The notes below the pieces were generated by a model. It had not been told where the DNA came from, did not search any database, and saw only the letters and a program-made list of their open reading frames with translations. A program made the translations under genes and the position numbers. A stretch of 64,000 bases of DNA, taken from NCBI RefSeq assembly GCF_902859695.1, contig NZ_CADIJL010000002.1, positions 372,001 through 436,000 on the forward strand, read 5' to 3'. Origin of the DNA: Achromobacter ruhlandii (GTDB lineage Bacteria; Pseudomonadota; Gammaproteobacteria; Burkholderiales; Burkholderiaceae_B). This document shows positions 44,061 to 52,412 of this stretch, in pieces (position 1 is the first letter of the stretch; each line of letters begins with the position of its first letter).

Positions 44061-45716
44061 TCAGGCGCGCGCGCCGCGCCGGATCGAGGTCGCCGCCAGC
44101 ATCAGCGCCAGGCTGACGCCGACCGCCACCGCCGCCATGGCCATGCCTTCGCCCACCGATCCTTGCTCGAACTGGCGCCACACAAAAACCGATACCGTCT
44201 GCACGCCGGCCGGCGCCAGCAGCAGCGAGGTCACCAGTTCGCGCGAGGCCACGGCGAACACCATCAGCATCGCGGCGGACAAGCCCGGCAGCACCAGCGG
44301 CAGCACGATGCGCCGCAGGGCCGCGGCCGCGCTGGCGCCATGCACGCGCGCCGCCGCTTCCAGATTGGGGCCGATCTGTGCCAGCGCCGCGCTGACGTAG
44401 CGTACCGGGTAGGGGAGCAGCAGGCAGGTGTACGACAGCAGCAGGATGCCCCAGGTGCCGTACGGCGAAGCGGGCCAGAACGGCTGGTTCCAGGCCAGGA
44501 TCAAGCCGACTCCCACCACCACGCCGGGCAGCGCCGCGGGCAGCAGCGCCAGCGCGTCGATGACGGCCGCGCCCGGCACGTGCCGGCCAGCCACGCACCA
44601 GGCCGCCAGCAGGCCCACGGCGCCCGCCGCCAGCGCCGTGCCGGTGGCCAGCAGCAGGCTGGTCGAGAGCGCCTGCCAGGCCTCGCCGCCGCCCTGGAAC
44701 AGGGCCGCGAAATTGGCCAGGGTCAGGTTGTCCGGCGACAGCCCGGCCGAGACATGGCGCGTCAGGGCCGCGGCCAGCATCGACGCCAGCGGCGCCGCCA
44801 CCGCCACCAGCGCGACCGCCGCGAACAGGCCCAGCACCGGCCAGCGCCAGGCGCCGAGCCGGCCGCGCGCCAGCGGCGCGGGCTTGCCGGTGGTGGTCTC
44901 GAAGCCGCGTCCGGCGACCAGCGCGCGCTGCACCGCGTAGGCCGTCAGCGCCAGCGCCACCAGCACCAGCGACAGTAGCGCCGCGCCCGGCAGGTCGATG
45001 GGCCAGTCCGCCAGGCGCCGCTCGATGGCGGTGGTCATGACGGCGACGCCGGCCTGCGCGCCCAGCGCGGCCGGCACGCCGTATTCCTCGATCGCCAGGG
45101 TGAAGGCCAGCAGCAGGCTGGCGCCGATGGCCGGCAAGGCCAGCGGCAGCGTCACGCGCAGGAACGCGCGCCACGGGCCGGCGCCAGACACCCGCGCCAC
45201 CTCGGCCAGCCGCGCGCCGGTGGCGGCCATGCTGCGCGAGACGGCGAAGTACACCACCGGAAAGATCGCCAGGCCCATCGCCAGCGTCACGCCGGCGGGC
45301 GAGAACAGCAGCGGTCCGAGATGCAAGCCCGTCAGCTGTTCCAGGTAGCCGCGCGGCTGCAGCGCCATGGTCCACGACAGCGCGGCGATGTAGGGCGGAA
45401 GCAGGAACGGCACCAGGAACAGCAGGTCCCAGAGCCGCGCCAGCGGCACCTGGAACAGGCCGCGCAGCGCGCCCAGCGGGATGCCGATGAGGGCGCTGAC
45501 GGCGGCCACGCCCAGGCCCAGCTTGAGCGTGCCGCCCACCAGCGTCAGCGCCGCCGGCGTGGCCAGGGTGGCGGCCCAGGCGCCGAAGGGATTGCGCAGC
45601 GAGCCTTCGGCCAGATGGGGAAAGACGGCCTGCAGCGCGACGAAGGCCATCGGCAGGGCGACGAGCACGCCCAGGGCGGCCACGGTGATGGCCGCCAGGA
45701 GAAAGACGCTTTTCAT
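44061..45716 (-). CDS. Fused permease of a ferric-iron/phosphonate-type ABC importer
   Basis: 551 residues, two tandem permease halves with about 12 membrane helices, as in FbpB/SfuB and PhnV-like proteins. Each half has its own EAA-like loop: GARLAEVARVSGAGPWRAFLRVTLP and GPNLEAAARVHGASAAAALRRIVLP. It receives cargo from the periplasmic protein encoded just upstream and couples to the ATPase at 46731. Last gene of a porin-ATPase-binding protein-permease transcription unit. Confidence 0.9.
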   Translation of the reverse strand: MKSVFLLAAITVAALGVLVALPMAFVALQAVFPHLAEGSLRNPFGAWAATLATPAALTLVGGTLKLGLGVAAVSALIGIPLGALRGLFQVPLARLWDLLFLVPFLLPPYIAALSWTMALQPRGYLEQLTGLHLGPLLFSPAGVTLAMGLAIFPVVYFAVSRSMAATGARLAEVARVSGAGPWRAFLRVTLPLALPAIGASLLLAFTLAIEEYGVPAALGAQAGVAVMTTAIERRLADWPIDLPGAALLSLVLVALALTAYAVQRALVAGRGFETTTGKPAPLARGRLGAWRWPVLGLFAAVALVAVAAPLASMLAAALTRHVSAGLSPDNLTLANFAALFQGGGEAWQALSTSLLLATGTALAAGAVGLLAAWCVAGRHVPGAAVIDALALLPAALPGVVVGVGLILAWNQPFWPASPYGTWGILLLSYTCLLLPYPVRYVSAALAQIGPNLEAAARVHGASAAAALRRIVLPLVLPGLSAAMLMVFAVASRELVTSLLLAPAGVQTVSVFVWRQFEQGSVGEGMAMAAVAVGVSLALMLAATSIRRGARA

Positions 45717-45757
45717 GGTCGGGGTGGGGATGCCGGACGCGCCGGCATCCCGGCCTG

Positions 45758-46729
45758 TCAGTGTTGGCCGAACAGGCGCGCGAAACGCGCCAGCACCTCG
45801 GCGCGCGAGGCGCCGGGCGCGGTCTCGGGCAGCAGCGCCAGGTCCTTGAACAGCGGCCGCTTGCCGGCCACGTCCTGGCGCGCCGGCATCAGCCAGGCGT
45901 CGGCGACGGCGCGCTGGCCGTCCTCGGACAGCACGTAGTCGATGAACTGGCGCGCCTGATCGGGCGCCTTGGTGGTCTTCAGGATCATCATCGGGCGCGG
46001 CGCGATGGCGGTGCCGCTGGACGGGAAGATCACCTTGATCGATTCGCCTTTCTCGACGCTGGCGTACGACACGTAGTCGACCGCGCCGAACACCGCCGCC
46101 TTGGCGCCCTGCAGCACCGGCGTCAGCGCCTGGGCGTTGGGGCCGGAGATGGTCATGCCGTTGTCGCGCAGCGTCTCGAACAGCTTCCAGGCCGATTCGC
46201 CCTGGGCGCTTTGCAGGCCCAGCAGCAGGTCGAGCGAGGCGCCCGACAGGGCCGGGTCGGGGGTGGTCACCTTCTGCTTGAACTGCGGGCCGGTCAGATC
46301 GGACCAGTCGCGCGGTTCGGGCGTGCCGCTGCGCGAATTCCAGACGATGCCCAGCGCCGAGATGCCCTGCGCCACGTAGGTCGGGGTCTTGAAGCGGGCC
46401 GGCACCTGGGCCGCGTTGGGGCTGTCATAGGCCAGCAGCCAGCCGCGCTGGTCCAGGTCCTGGGCGGTGTCCCAGGACGCGGAGATCAGCACGTCGGCGC
46501 GCGGGTTGGCGGCCTCGGCTTCGAGCCGGGCCATGACCTTGCCGGTGGTGGCCTGGAACACGTCGACCTTGATGCCGGTCTTCTCCTGGAAGCCGGCGGC
46601 CAGTTGCTTGATCAGGCCGCCGGGGCCCGCGGTGTAAACGGTCAGCGCCTTGGCCTGGCCCGAGGCCAATCCGAACGAAAGCGTCATAAAGAACGTGGCA
46701 AGTAGTTTGGAAAGCGGTACGTGAGGCAT
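45758..46729 (-). CDS. Periplasmic substrate-binding protein, FbpA/PhnS-like
   Basis: 323 residues with signal peptide to AKA (about residue 28). The mature N-terminus LTVYTAGPGGLIKQLAAGFQEKTGIKVDVFQATTGKVMARL is the ferric-binding/2-aminoethylphosphonate-binding protein pattern, with ADVLISASWDTAQDLDQRGW. Near the C-terminal lobe GAVDYVSYASVEKGE contains Tyr residues but not the YY pair of true Fe(III)-binding proteins, so iron is possible, not certain. One base separates its start from the ATPase stop. Confidence 0.85.
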   Translation of the reverse strand: MPHVPLSKLLATFFMTLSFGLASGQAKALTVYTAGPGGLIKQLAAGFQEKTGIKVDVFQATTGKVMARLEAEAANPRADVLISASWDTAQDLDQRGWLLAYDSPNAAQVPARFKTPTYVAQGISALGIVWNSRSGTPEPRDWSDLTGPQFKQKVTTPDPALSGASLDLLLGLQSAQGESAWKLFETLRDNGMTISGPNAQALTPVLQGAKAAVFGAVDYVSYASVEKGESIKVIFPSSGTAIAPRPMMILKTTKAPDQARQFIDYVLSEDGQRAVADAWLMPARQDVAGKRPLFKDLALLPETAPGASRAEVLARFARLFGQH

Positions 46730-46730
46730 T

Positions 46731-47444
46731 TTAGGCAGAGTCCTGGGGTTTGGACATCACGAGGTCGGCGATCCGGCCGTGCTCCATGCGGGCGATCGTG
46801 TGCGCCAGGGCATGGGCTTCCTCGTGGTCGTGGGTGACGTAGACGGCGGTGGTGCCGAGCCGGCGCAGCAGGGCGCCGATCTCGACGCAGAGCGATTCGC
46901 GCAGGGCCCGGTCCAGGTTGGACAGCGGTTCGTCGAACAGCAGCACGCGCGGCCGCGCCACGATGGCGCGGGCCAGTGCGACGCGCTGCTGTTGGCCGCC
47001 CGACAGTTCCGAGGGCCGGCGCGCGGCGTGCTCGCCCAGGCCGACCAGGGCCAGGGCTTCGCGCACCCGCGCCGGCCGTTCGCGCCGGGCGACGCCGCGC
47101 ATTTCCAGCGGAAAGGCGACGTTGCCGGCCACGCTCATGTGCGGCCACAGCGCGTAGTCCTGGAACACCATGCCGAGGCCGCGGCGTTCGGGCGGTTCGT
47201 GGCGCTGCGCGTCGCAGACGACGGCATCGCCGAAGGCGATGCTGCCGCCCTGCGGCCGCAGCAGTCCGGCGAGCGACTTGAGCAGGGTGCTCTTGCCGCA
47301 GCCCGACGGGCCCAGCAGCGCCAGGACAGTGCCCGCGGGCACGTCCAGGTCGACGCCGTCCAGCACGGTGTGGCCGTTGAAGGCGTGGCGCAGGCCGCGC
47401 ACGGCGATCGCCGTGCCGCCCGCGGAAGGTTCAGGCGCGTTCAA
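46731..47444 (-). CDS. ABC transporter ATPase, FbpC/PotA-type
   Basis: 237 residues. Walker [12 protein letters not shown], signature [15 protein letters not shown], Walker [14 protein letters not shown], and the switch His in [13 protein letters not shown]. The C-terminal regulatory TOBE region of longer homologues is absent, so it is near-minimal. Its ATG overlaps the porin stop by 4 bases, which implies the ABC genes are translated from the porin transcript. Confidence 0.9.
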   Translation of the reverse strand: MNAPEPSAGGTAIAVRGLRHAFNGHTVLDGVDLDVPAGTVLALLGPSGCGKSTLLKSLAGLLRPQGGSIAFGDAVVCDAQRHEPPERRGLGMVFQDYALWPHMSVAGNVAFPLEMRGVARRERPARVREALALVGLGEHAARRPSELSGGQQQRVALARAIVARPRVLLFDEPLSNLDRALRESLCVEIGALLRRLGTTAVYVTHDHEEAHALAHTIARMEHGRIADLVMSKPQDSA

Positions 47445-48559
47445 AACCGGTGCCGCAGGCCGAGGTTCAGGCCGAACTGGTTCTTGCCCGGTTCGACGTT
47501 GGCGCCGTACTTGCCGCCGATCAGGCTCTGCGCCGACTTGTCGTCGTTCACCGCGTAGGCCGCGACGGCATAGACGGTGGTGCGCTTGGACAGGTCATAT
47601 TCGTTGCCCAGGACGAACATGGTGGACTTCTGGCCGGTGCCGGCGGCCTGCGCGGCCGGGCAGACGGCGTTGTTCATGTCGTCGCAGACCGAGTCGTTCA
47701 GGTGGTACACAGCGAACGACAGGCGGTTGTTCGACACCGGCAGGTAGGTCACGCCCAGCCAGGTCAGGTTGTTCTTGTAGTTGCGCTGCGTCAGTTTCTG
47801 TTCCAGCCAGCGGTAGCCGGCATAGACCTTGACGCCCTCGAAGTCGTACGACAGCCCCGCGACGATGCGGTCTTCGCGGTTGTCGCTGTTGGCGCCCTTG
47901 GCCGGCTTGTCGGCGTTCTTCGAGTGATACAGCACGCCGGCGTCCAGGCCGCCGGACTGGTAGCGCACGCCGCCGCCGATCATGCGGCCCAGCGTCTTGT
48001 CGTCGAACGATTGCTCGTTGTTCCAGCCGAAGCTGTAGTAGCCGCCGACGGACACGGGGCCGAACTTGCCGACGTACATCACCGCGTTGTCGGTGCGGTC
48101 GGAGAAGGCCGCGTCGGGGCGTTTGATCGAGAAGTTGGCGTTGTCGAACGGGTTGTACTTGCTCATCCAGTCGATCATGAGCGTGTTGTGGCGGCCCAGC
48201 GTCAGGCGGCCCAGGCTCTTGCTCGACAGGCCGACATAGGCCTGGCGGCCGAACAGGCGGCCGCCCTGCATGGTCTGGCCGTTGTCGGAGTCGAAGCCGT
48301 TTTCCAGCACGAACACGGTCGACAGGCCGTCGCCCAGGTCTTCGGTGCCCCGCAGGCCCCAGCGCGAACCGCTGAGATTGCCCGTGCTCATGCCCGTCTT
48401 GCTGTTGCCGCTGGGGCCGTTGCTGAGGTATTGCAGACCGGTGTCGATCAGGCCGTAGAGCTGGACCGAACTGGAGGCGGCCGTCGCCGCGAGGGCGGGG
48501 GAGAAGCTGAAGACGGACAGGCAGGCGCCAGCCGCCGCGATGCGGAGAGTCGATTTCAT
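47441..48559 (-). CDS. Outer-membrane porin (OmpC/Neisseria-type general porin)
   Basis: 372 residues from ATG 48559. Signal peptide to ALA (about residue 24), then the betaproteobacterial porin start [18 protein letters not shown], repeated amphipathic strands such as [15 protein letters not shown] and [25 protein letters not shown], and C-terminal Phe (LGLRHRF), the outer-membrane assembly signal. Trimeric 16-strand porin. Its overlap with the ABC ATPase gene suggests it supplies the same substrate, which is inferred. Confidence 0.9.
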   Translation of the reverse strand: MKSTLRIAAAGACLSVFSFSPALAATAASSSVQLYGLIDTGLQYLSNGPSGNSKTGMSTGNLSGSRWGLRGTEDLGDGLSTVFVLENGFDSDNGQTMQGGRLFGRQAYVGLSSKSLGRLTLGRHNTLMIDWMSKYNPFDNANFSIKRPDAAFSDRTDNAVMYVGKFGPVSVGGYYSFGWNNEQSFDDKTLGRMIGGGVRYQSGGLDAGVLYHSKNADKPAKGANSDNREDRIVAGLSYDFEGVKVYAGYRWLEQKLTQRNYKNNLTWLGVTYLPVSNNRLSFAVYHLNDSVCDDMNNAVCPAAQAAGTGQKSTMFVLGNEYDLSKRTTVYAVAAYAVNDDKSAQSLIGGKYGANVEPGKNQFGLNLGLRHRF

Positions 48560-48714
48560 AACAGGAAGTCCTCTTTGGGATTCAATCGGAATCGACACTC
48601 TAGGCACGGGTCGCTACAGCTTCGTGACACGCCTCGAGGTTTCGTCGGGGGGCGGTCCGCGCGCGACGGGAGCCGCCCCGGGCACGGAGGATGCGCCGGC
48701 GGGCGCTGGTGCGT

Positions 48715-49194
48715 TCAGAGATGCAGCTTGGTCGACGACTTCACTTCGTGCATCGACAGCGTGCTCAGCAGTTCCTTCACGCCGGGCAGCGTGCGCAGCC
48801 GGTTGCGCACGAATTCGGAATAGGCGTCGAAATCGCGCGCCACGATGTGCAGCAGATAGTCGTGCTGGCCGGTGGTGTTGTGGCAGGCCAGCACTTCGGG
48901 CATGGCGGCCACGGCGGCCTCGAATGCGTGGCAGGTTTTCTCGGTGTGGTTTTCCAGCGAGATGCTGACGAACGCCACCACGCCCATGCCGAGCGCGCGG
49001 CGGTCCAGGATGGCCTGGTAACCGCGGATGACGCCCGAGCTTTCCAGCCGCTTGAGGCGCTTCCAGCAGGGCGAGGCCGACAGCGACACGCGCTCGGCCA
49101 GTTCGGCGTTGGAGAGCCGGCCATCTTCTTGAAGGATTTTCATGATTTTCCAATCGATCGCGTCAAGTTGATGTAACAAGGCAGTCTCTTTCAT
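48715..49194 (-). CDS. Lrp/AsnC-family regulator
   Basis: 159 residues from ATG 49194; the ATG at 49227 would run through a perfect operator-like repeat, so the shorter start is preferred. Winged helix LDAIDWKIMKILQEDGRLSNAELAERVSLSASPCWKRLKRLE, then the RAM ligand-binding domain (AFVSISLENHTEKTCHAFEAAV; GQHDYLLHIVARDF). Lrp proteins usually sense amino acids. It is divergent from the PLP enzyme gene at 49374, its likely target. Confidence 0.9.
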   Translation of the reverse strand: MKETALLHQLDAIDWKIMKILQEDGRLSNAELAERVSLSASPCWKRLKRLESSGVIRGYQAILDRRALGMGVVAFVSISLENHTEKTCHAFEAAVAAMPEVLACHNTTGQHDYLLHIVARDFDAYSEFVRNRLRTLPGVKELLSTLSMHEVKSSTKLHL

Positions 49195-49207
49195 GGTTTC
49201 ATGGCTG

Positions 49208-49226
49208 TGGGAAACGATATTTCCCA
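49208..49226. promoter_or_regulatory. Candidate Lrp/AsnC operator
   Basis: Perfect 7-5-7 inverted repeat TGGGAAA-CGATA-TTTCCCA between the divergent Lrp and PLP-enzyme genes. A related AATGGAAA half-site occurs at 49248-49255. The length and A/T content fit Lrp-type sites, which often come in phased copies. Confidence 0.55.
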
Positions 49227-49373
49227 TTATCCGATTCCTGAAGCAGAAATGGAAAGAATATTGTGGCCGGACGCGCCCATACTCCCTGCATCCCCTGGCC
49301 GGCGGCGCTATCGTGTCCGAACCCGTGATATCGCCGTCAGGTAGGCCGCACTTCCCCCATTGAGAGGCACGCC

Positions 49374-50660
49374 ATGAGTTATTCCAGCTATCACAAGAAA
49401 GACATCTCCGGCCGTCCGCTGCACGCCGAAACGCAGATGATGTCGTACGGCTTCGATCCTTTCCTGTCCGAAGGCGCGGTCAAGCCGCCGGTGTTCCTCA
49501 CCTCGACCTTCGCCTTCCGTTCGGCCGAGGACGGCGCCGAGTTCTTCGATCTGGTGTCGGGCCGCAAGCCGCTGCCGCAGGGCGAGTCGGCCGGGCTGGT
49601 GTACAGCCGCTTCAACCATCCCAACCTGGAAATCGTCGAAGACCGCCTGTCGCTGCTGGACGGCTCGGAAGACGCCGCGGTGACCTCCAGCGGCATGTCG
49701 GCGATCAGCGCGGTGTTCCTGGCGTTCCTGCGCCCGGGCGACCAGCTGGTGCAGTCGGTGCCGCTGTATGGCGGCACCGAGACGTTGATCGCGAAGATCT
49801 TCCCGGAATGGGGCATCGGCTCGCACCCGATCCACGACGGCCTGTCGGCGCAGAGCATGCGCGAGGCGCTGGAAGCGGCCGCGGCCAAGGGGCCGGTCAA
49901 GCTGTTCTACGTGGAAACGCCGGCCAATCCGACCAACGCGCTGATCGACTTCCAGGCCATGAAGGCCGAGCTGGACGCGTTCGCCGCGCGCCACGGTTAT
50001 CGCCCGATATCGGTGTGCGACAACACGCTGCTGGGCCCGATCTTCCAGAAGCCGGCCGAGCATGGCGTGGACCTGTGCGTGTATTCGCTGACCAAGTACG
50101 TGGGCGGCCACAGCGACCTGGTGGCCGGCGCCGTCACTGGCACCAAGGACCTGATCAAGAAGGTGCGGGCCATCCGCAGCGCTTTCGGCTCGCAGCTCGA
50201 TCCGCATTCGTGCTGGATGATCACGCGCTCGATGGAGACCGTGGTGCTGCGCATGAAGCAGGCCGCGCGCAGCGCGACCCGCGTGGCGCAGTGGCTGGCC
50301 GGCAATCCGCACGAGAAGGTGCGCATCTATCACCCCGAGACCATCGCCGACGAAACCTACCAGGCGGTCTACCAGCGCCAGTGCAGCGGCCCGGGCTCGA
50401 CCTTCGCTTTCGTGCTGGACGGCGGCCGCGCCAAGGCGTTCCGCTTCATCAACGCGCTGCGCCTGTTCAAGTCGGCGGTGAGCCTGGGCGGCACCGAGTC
50501 GCTGGTGTGCCATCCGGCCTCGACCACGCACTCGGGCGTGCCGGCGGCCGAGCGTGACGCGGCCGGCGTGTCCGAAGGGCTGATCCGCATTTCCATCGGC
50601 CTGGAGCACGAAGAAGACCTGATCGCCGATATGGACCAGGCCATGCGCAGCGTGGCCTGA
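49374..50660 (+). CDS. PLP enzyme of the cystathionine gamma-synthase family
   Basis: 428 residues. The fold type I motifs are clear: LVYSRFNHPNLEIVEDRLSLLDG at the cofactor-phosphate region, SSGMSAISAVFLAFL, and the PLP lysine in VYSLTKYVGGHSD. The active-site Cys of methionine gamma-lyase is replaced: YGGTETL at the equivalent place. So the gene is best named by family; cystathionine or methionine/homocysteine gamma-lyase/synthase activity are options. It is flanked by a divergent Lrp regulator with a candidate operator. Confidence 0.85.
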   Translation: MSYSSYHKKDISGRPLHAETQMMSYGFDPFLSEGAVKPPVFLTSTFAFRSAEDGAEFFDLVSGRKPLPQGESAGLVYSRFNHPNLEIVEDRLSLLDGSEDAAVTSSGMSAISAVFLAFLRPGDQLVQSVPLYGGTETLIAKIFPEWGIGSHPIHDGLSAQSMREALEAAAAKGPVKLFYVETPANPTNALIDFQAMKAELDAFAARHGYRPISVCDNTLLGPIFQKPAEHGVDLCVYSLTKYVGGHSDLVAGAVTGTKDLIKKVRAIRSAFGSQLDPHSCWMITRSMETVVLRMKQAARSATRVAQWLAGNPHEKVRIYHPETIADETYQAVYQRQCSGPGSTFAFVLDGGRAKAFRFINALRLFKSAVSLGGTESLVCHPASTTHSGVPAAERDAAGVSEGLIRISIGLEHEEDLIADMDQAMRSVA

Positions 50661-50680
50661 GGCGCGGGGGGCGGGCGGCG

Positions 50681-51325
50681 TCAGGCCGTTGCGGGCGGCC
50701 AGTCGATGGCGGCGGGCGCCAGCGCGAGGCGCAGCGCCCGCAGGTCATCGGGCGTGTCCAGGTCGGTCACGTAGGCGCGGTTGTCGCTGTCGAAGGTGGC
50801 GTGGCGGCCTTGCGCCGGATCCAGCCATTGGCGCAGGCCGGCGCCGGGCGGCAGCAGGTTGGCCGACCGCACCGCGGCGGCCGACAGCAGCAGCGGATGA
50901 CCCGGCGCGCCGTCGACGCGCGGGCGCAGGCTGTCGGTGCCCGGCGCGCAGGCGCGCCATTGCGCCAGCAGGCCGGCGATGGCGGCGCTGTCGAGCAGGG
51001 GCAGGTCGGCCAGCACCAGCAGCAGGTCGTGTCCGGGATGGGCACGGGCGTGTTCGCGCAGCGCCAGGCGCTGCGAGTCGGCGAGGGTGGCGTCCGGCCG
51101 CGCATGCGGCAGCGTATCGATCGCCGCGCGCCGCGCCAGCGGCGCCAGGGTGTCCGCATACGGGCCGATGACGGCGCGCACCGGCGCGACGCCGGCGTCG
51201 CGCAAGGCCTGCGTCAATCGCTCCAGCAGGCTGATGCCGTCGATGCATAGCGCCGACTTCGCGCGTCCGCCCAGGCGGGCGCCCTGGCCGGCGGCGAGGA
51301 TGATGGCGGCGATGGGAGCGTTCAT
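50681..51325 (-). CDS. MobA-like nucleotidyltransferase, molybdenum-cofactor cytidylyltransferase type (MocA)
   Basis: 214 residues. N-terminal signature AAIILAAGQGARLGGRAKSAL with the Rossmann-like G-rich loop, and LLLVLADLPLLD with the metal Asp. The MocA subgroup adds CMP to molybdopterin for enzymes of the xanthine-oxidase family, which use the MCD form of the cofactor in bacteria. The last gene of the nicD-nicX-nicF-hydroxylase-xdhC operon, 7 bases after xdhC, it likely matures the nicotinate hydroxylase. MobA (GMP) activity is less likely in this context. Confidence 0.82.
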   Translation of the reverse strand: MNAPIAAIILAAGQGARLGGRAKSALCIDGISLLERLTQALRDAGVAPVRAVIGPYADTLAPLARRAAIDTLPHARPDATLADSQRLALREHARAHPGHDLLLVLADLPLLDSAAIAGLLAQWRACAPGTDSLRPRVDGAPGHPLLLSAAAVRSANLLPPGAGLRQWLDPAQGRHATFDSDNRAYVTDLDTPDDLRALRLALAPAAIDWPPATA

Positions 51326-51332
51326 GGCGGGC

Positions 51333-52412
51333 TCAGACGGGGCAGGCGCGGGCCGGATGGGGCGGGTCGATGAGGGTCGAGTCTAGCCCGGCCGGGCCTT
51401 CCCTGGCGCGATCTTCTTTGGCTGGGTCGCGCGCCTTGCCGGCGGCCACGGTTTCCAGCGCGTCCCGCGCCACCCCGTTCTTGGCGGCGACGATCTCGGC
51501 CATGATCGACAGCGCGATTTCGGCCGGCGTCTTGCTGCCGATGTAGACCCCGGCGGGGCCGCGCAGCCGGCGCAGGTCGGCGTCCGCCAGGTCGAAATGC
51601 TCGCGCAGCCGCGCCCGGCGCGTTTCGCTGTTGCGGCGCGAGCCGATCGCGCCCACGTAGAACGCTTGCGACGGCAAGGCGTCGATCAGCGCCAGGTCGT
51701 CCAGCTTGGGATCGTGGCTGAGCGCGATGATGGCGGTGCGGCGGTCGGGCCGCAGGCGTAGGATCAGGTCGTCGGGCATCTCGCGGCTGCGCACCGCGCC
51801 CGGCATCGTCCAGGCCGGCGACGGGGTGTCGCGCGGATCGCAGACGATGACCTCGAAGCCCAGCGTCAGCGCGATCTGGCAAAGGTAGCCGCTGGTATCG
51901 CCCGCGCCGATCACGATCAGCCGCACTGACGGACCGAAGTGCGAGGTGAAGGTGTCGGCCGTCAGGCGCGGCAGGCCATCGGCGGGGCCGGGGCGCAGGC
52001 TGACGGCGCCGCTGGCCAGGTCCAGCTCGCGCGCGATGCAATCGCGGCGCCGGCAGTGTTCCAGCAGGGCGGGCAATTGGCTGGCGGGGCCGATGGTTTC
52101 CATCACCAGTTCCAGGGTGCCGCCGCAGGGCAGGCCGAACTGGCGCGCCTGGTCGGCGTGCACGCCGTAGCGCAATACCTCGGGCCGCGCCGTCGCGGCA
52201 ACGCCGGCCCGCGCGCGTGCGACCAGGTCGTCCTCGATGCAACCGCCCGATACGGAGCCGGCGACTTCGCCGTGGCCGTTCAGGGCCATCAACGCGCCCG
52301 GCGGCCGGGGCGACGAGCCCCAGGTGCGCGCCACGGTGACCAGCCATGCGGGGATGCCGTCGCGCTGCCATTGCGCGGCCTGTTGCAGCACCTGGGTGTC
52401 GATATCAAGCAT
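51333..52412 (-). CDS. XdhC/CoxI-family molybdenum-enzyme maturation factor
   Basis: 359 residues. N-terminal XdhC_CoxI region (AWLVTVARTWGSSPRPPGALMALNGHGEVAGSVSGGCIE) and C-terminal Rossmann domain (VIVCDPRDTPSPAW; FYVGAIGSRRNSETRRARLREHF; GLDIG-like GVYIGSKTPAEIALSIMAEIVAAKNG). XdhC binds and sulfurates the molybdenum cofactor and delivers it to the enzyme. It overlaps the hydroxylase gene end by 8 bases, a strong sign of coupling. Confidence 0.9.
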   Translation of the reverse strand: MLDIDTQVLQQAAQWQRDGIPAWLVTVARTWGSSPRPPGALMALNGHGEVAGSVSGGCIEDDLVARARAGVAATARPEVLRYGVHADQARQFGLPCGGTLELVMETIGPASQLPALLEHCRRRDCIARELDLASGAVSLRPGPADGLPRLTADTFTSHFGPSVRLIVIGAGDTSGYLCQIALTLGFEVIVCDPRDTPSPAWTMPGAVRSREMPDDLILRLRPDRRTAIIALSHDPKLDDLALIDALPSQAFYVGAIGSRRNSETRRARLREHFDLADADLRRLRGPAGVYIGSKTPAEIALSIMAEIVAAKNGVARDALETVAAGKARDPAKEDRAREGPAGLDSTLIDPPHPARACPV

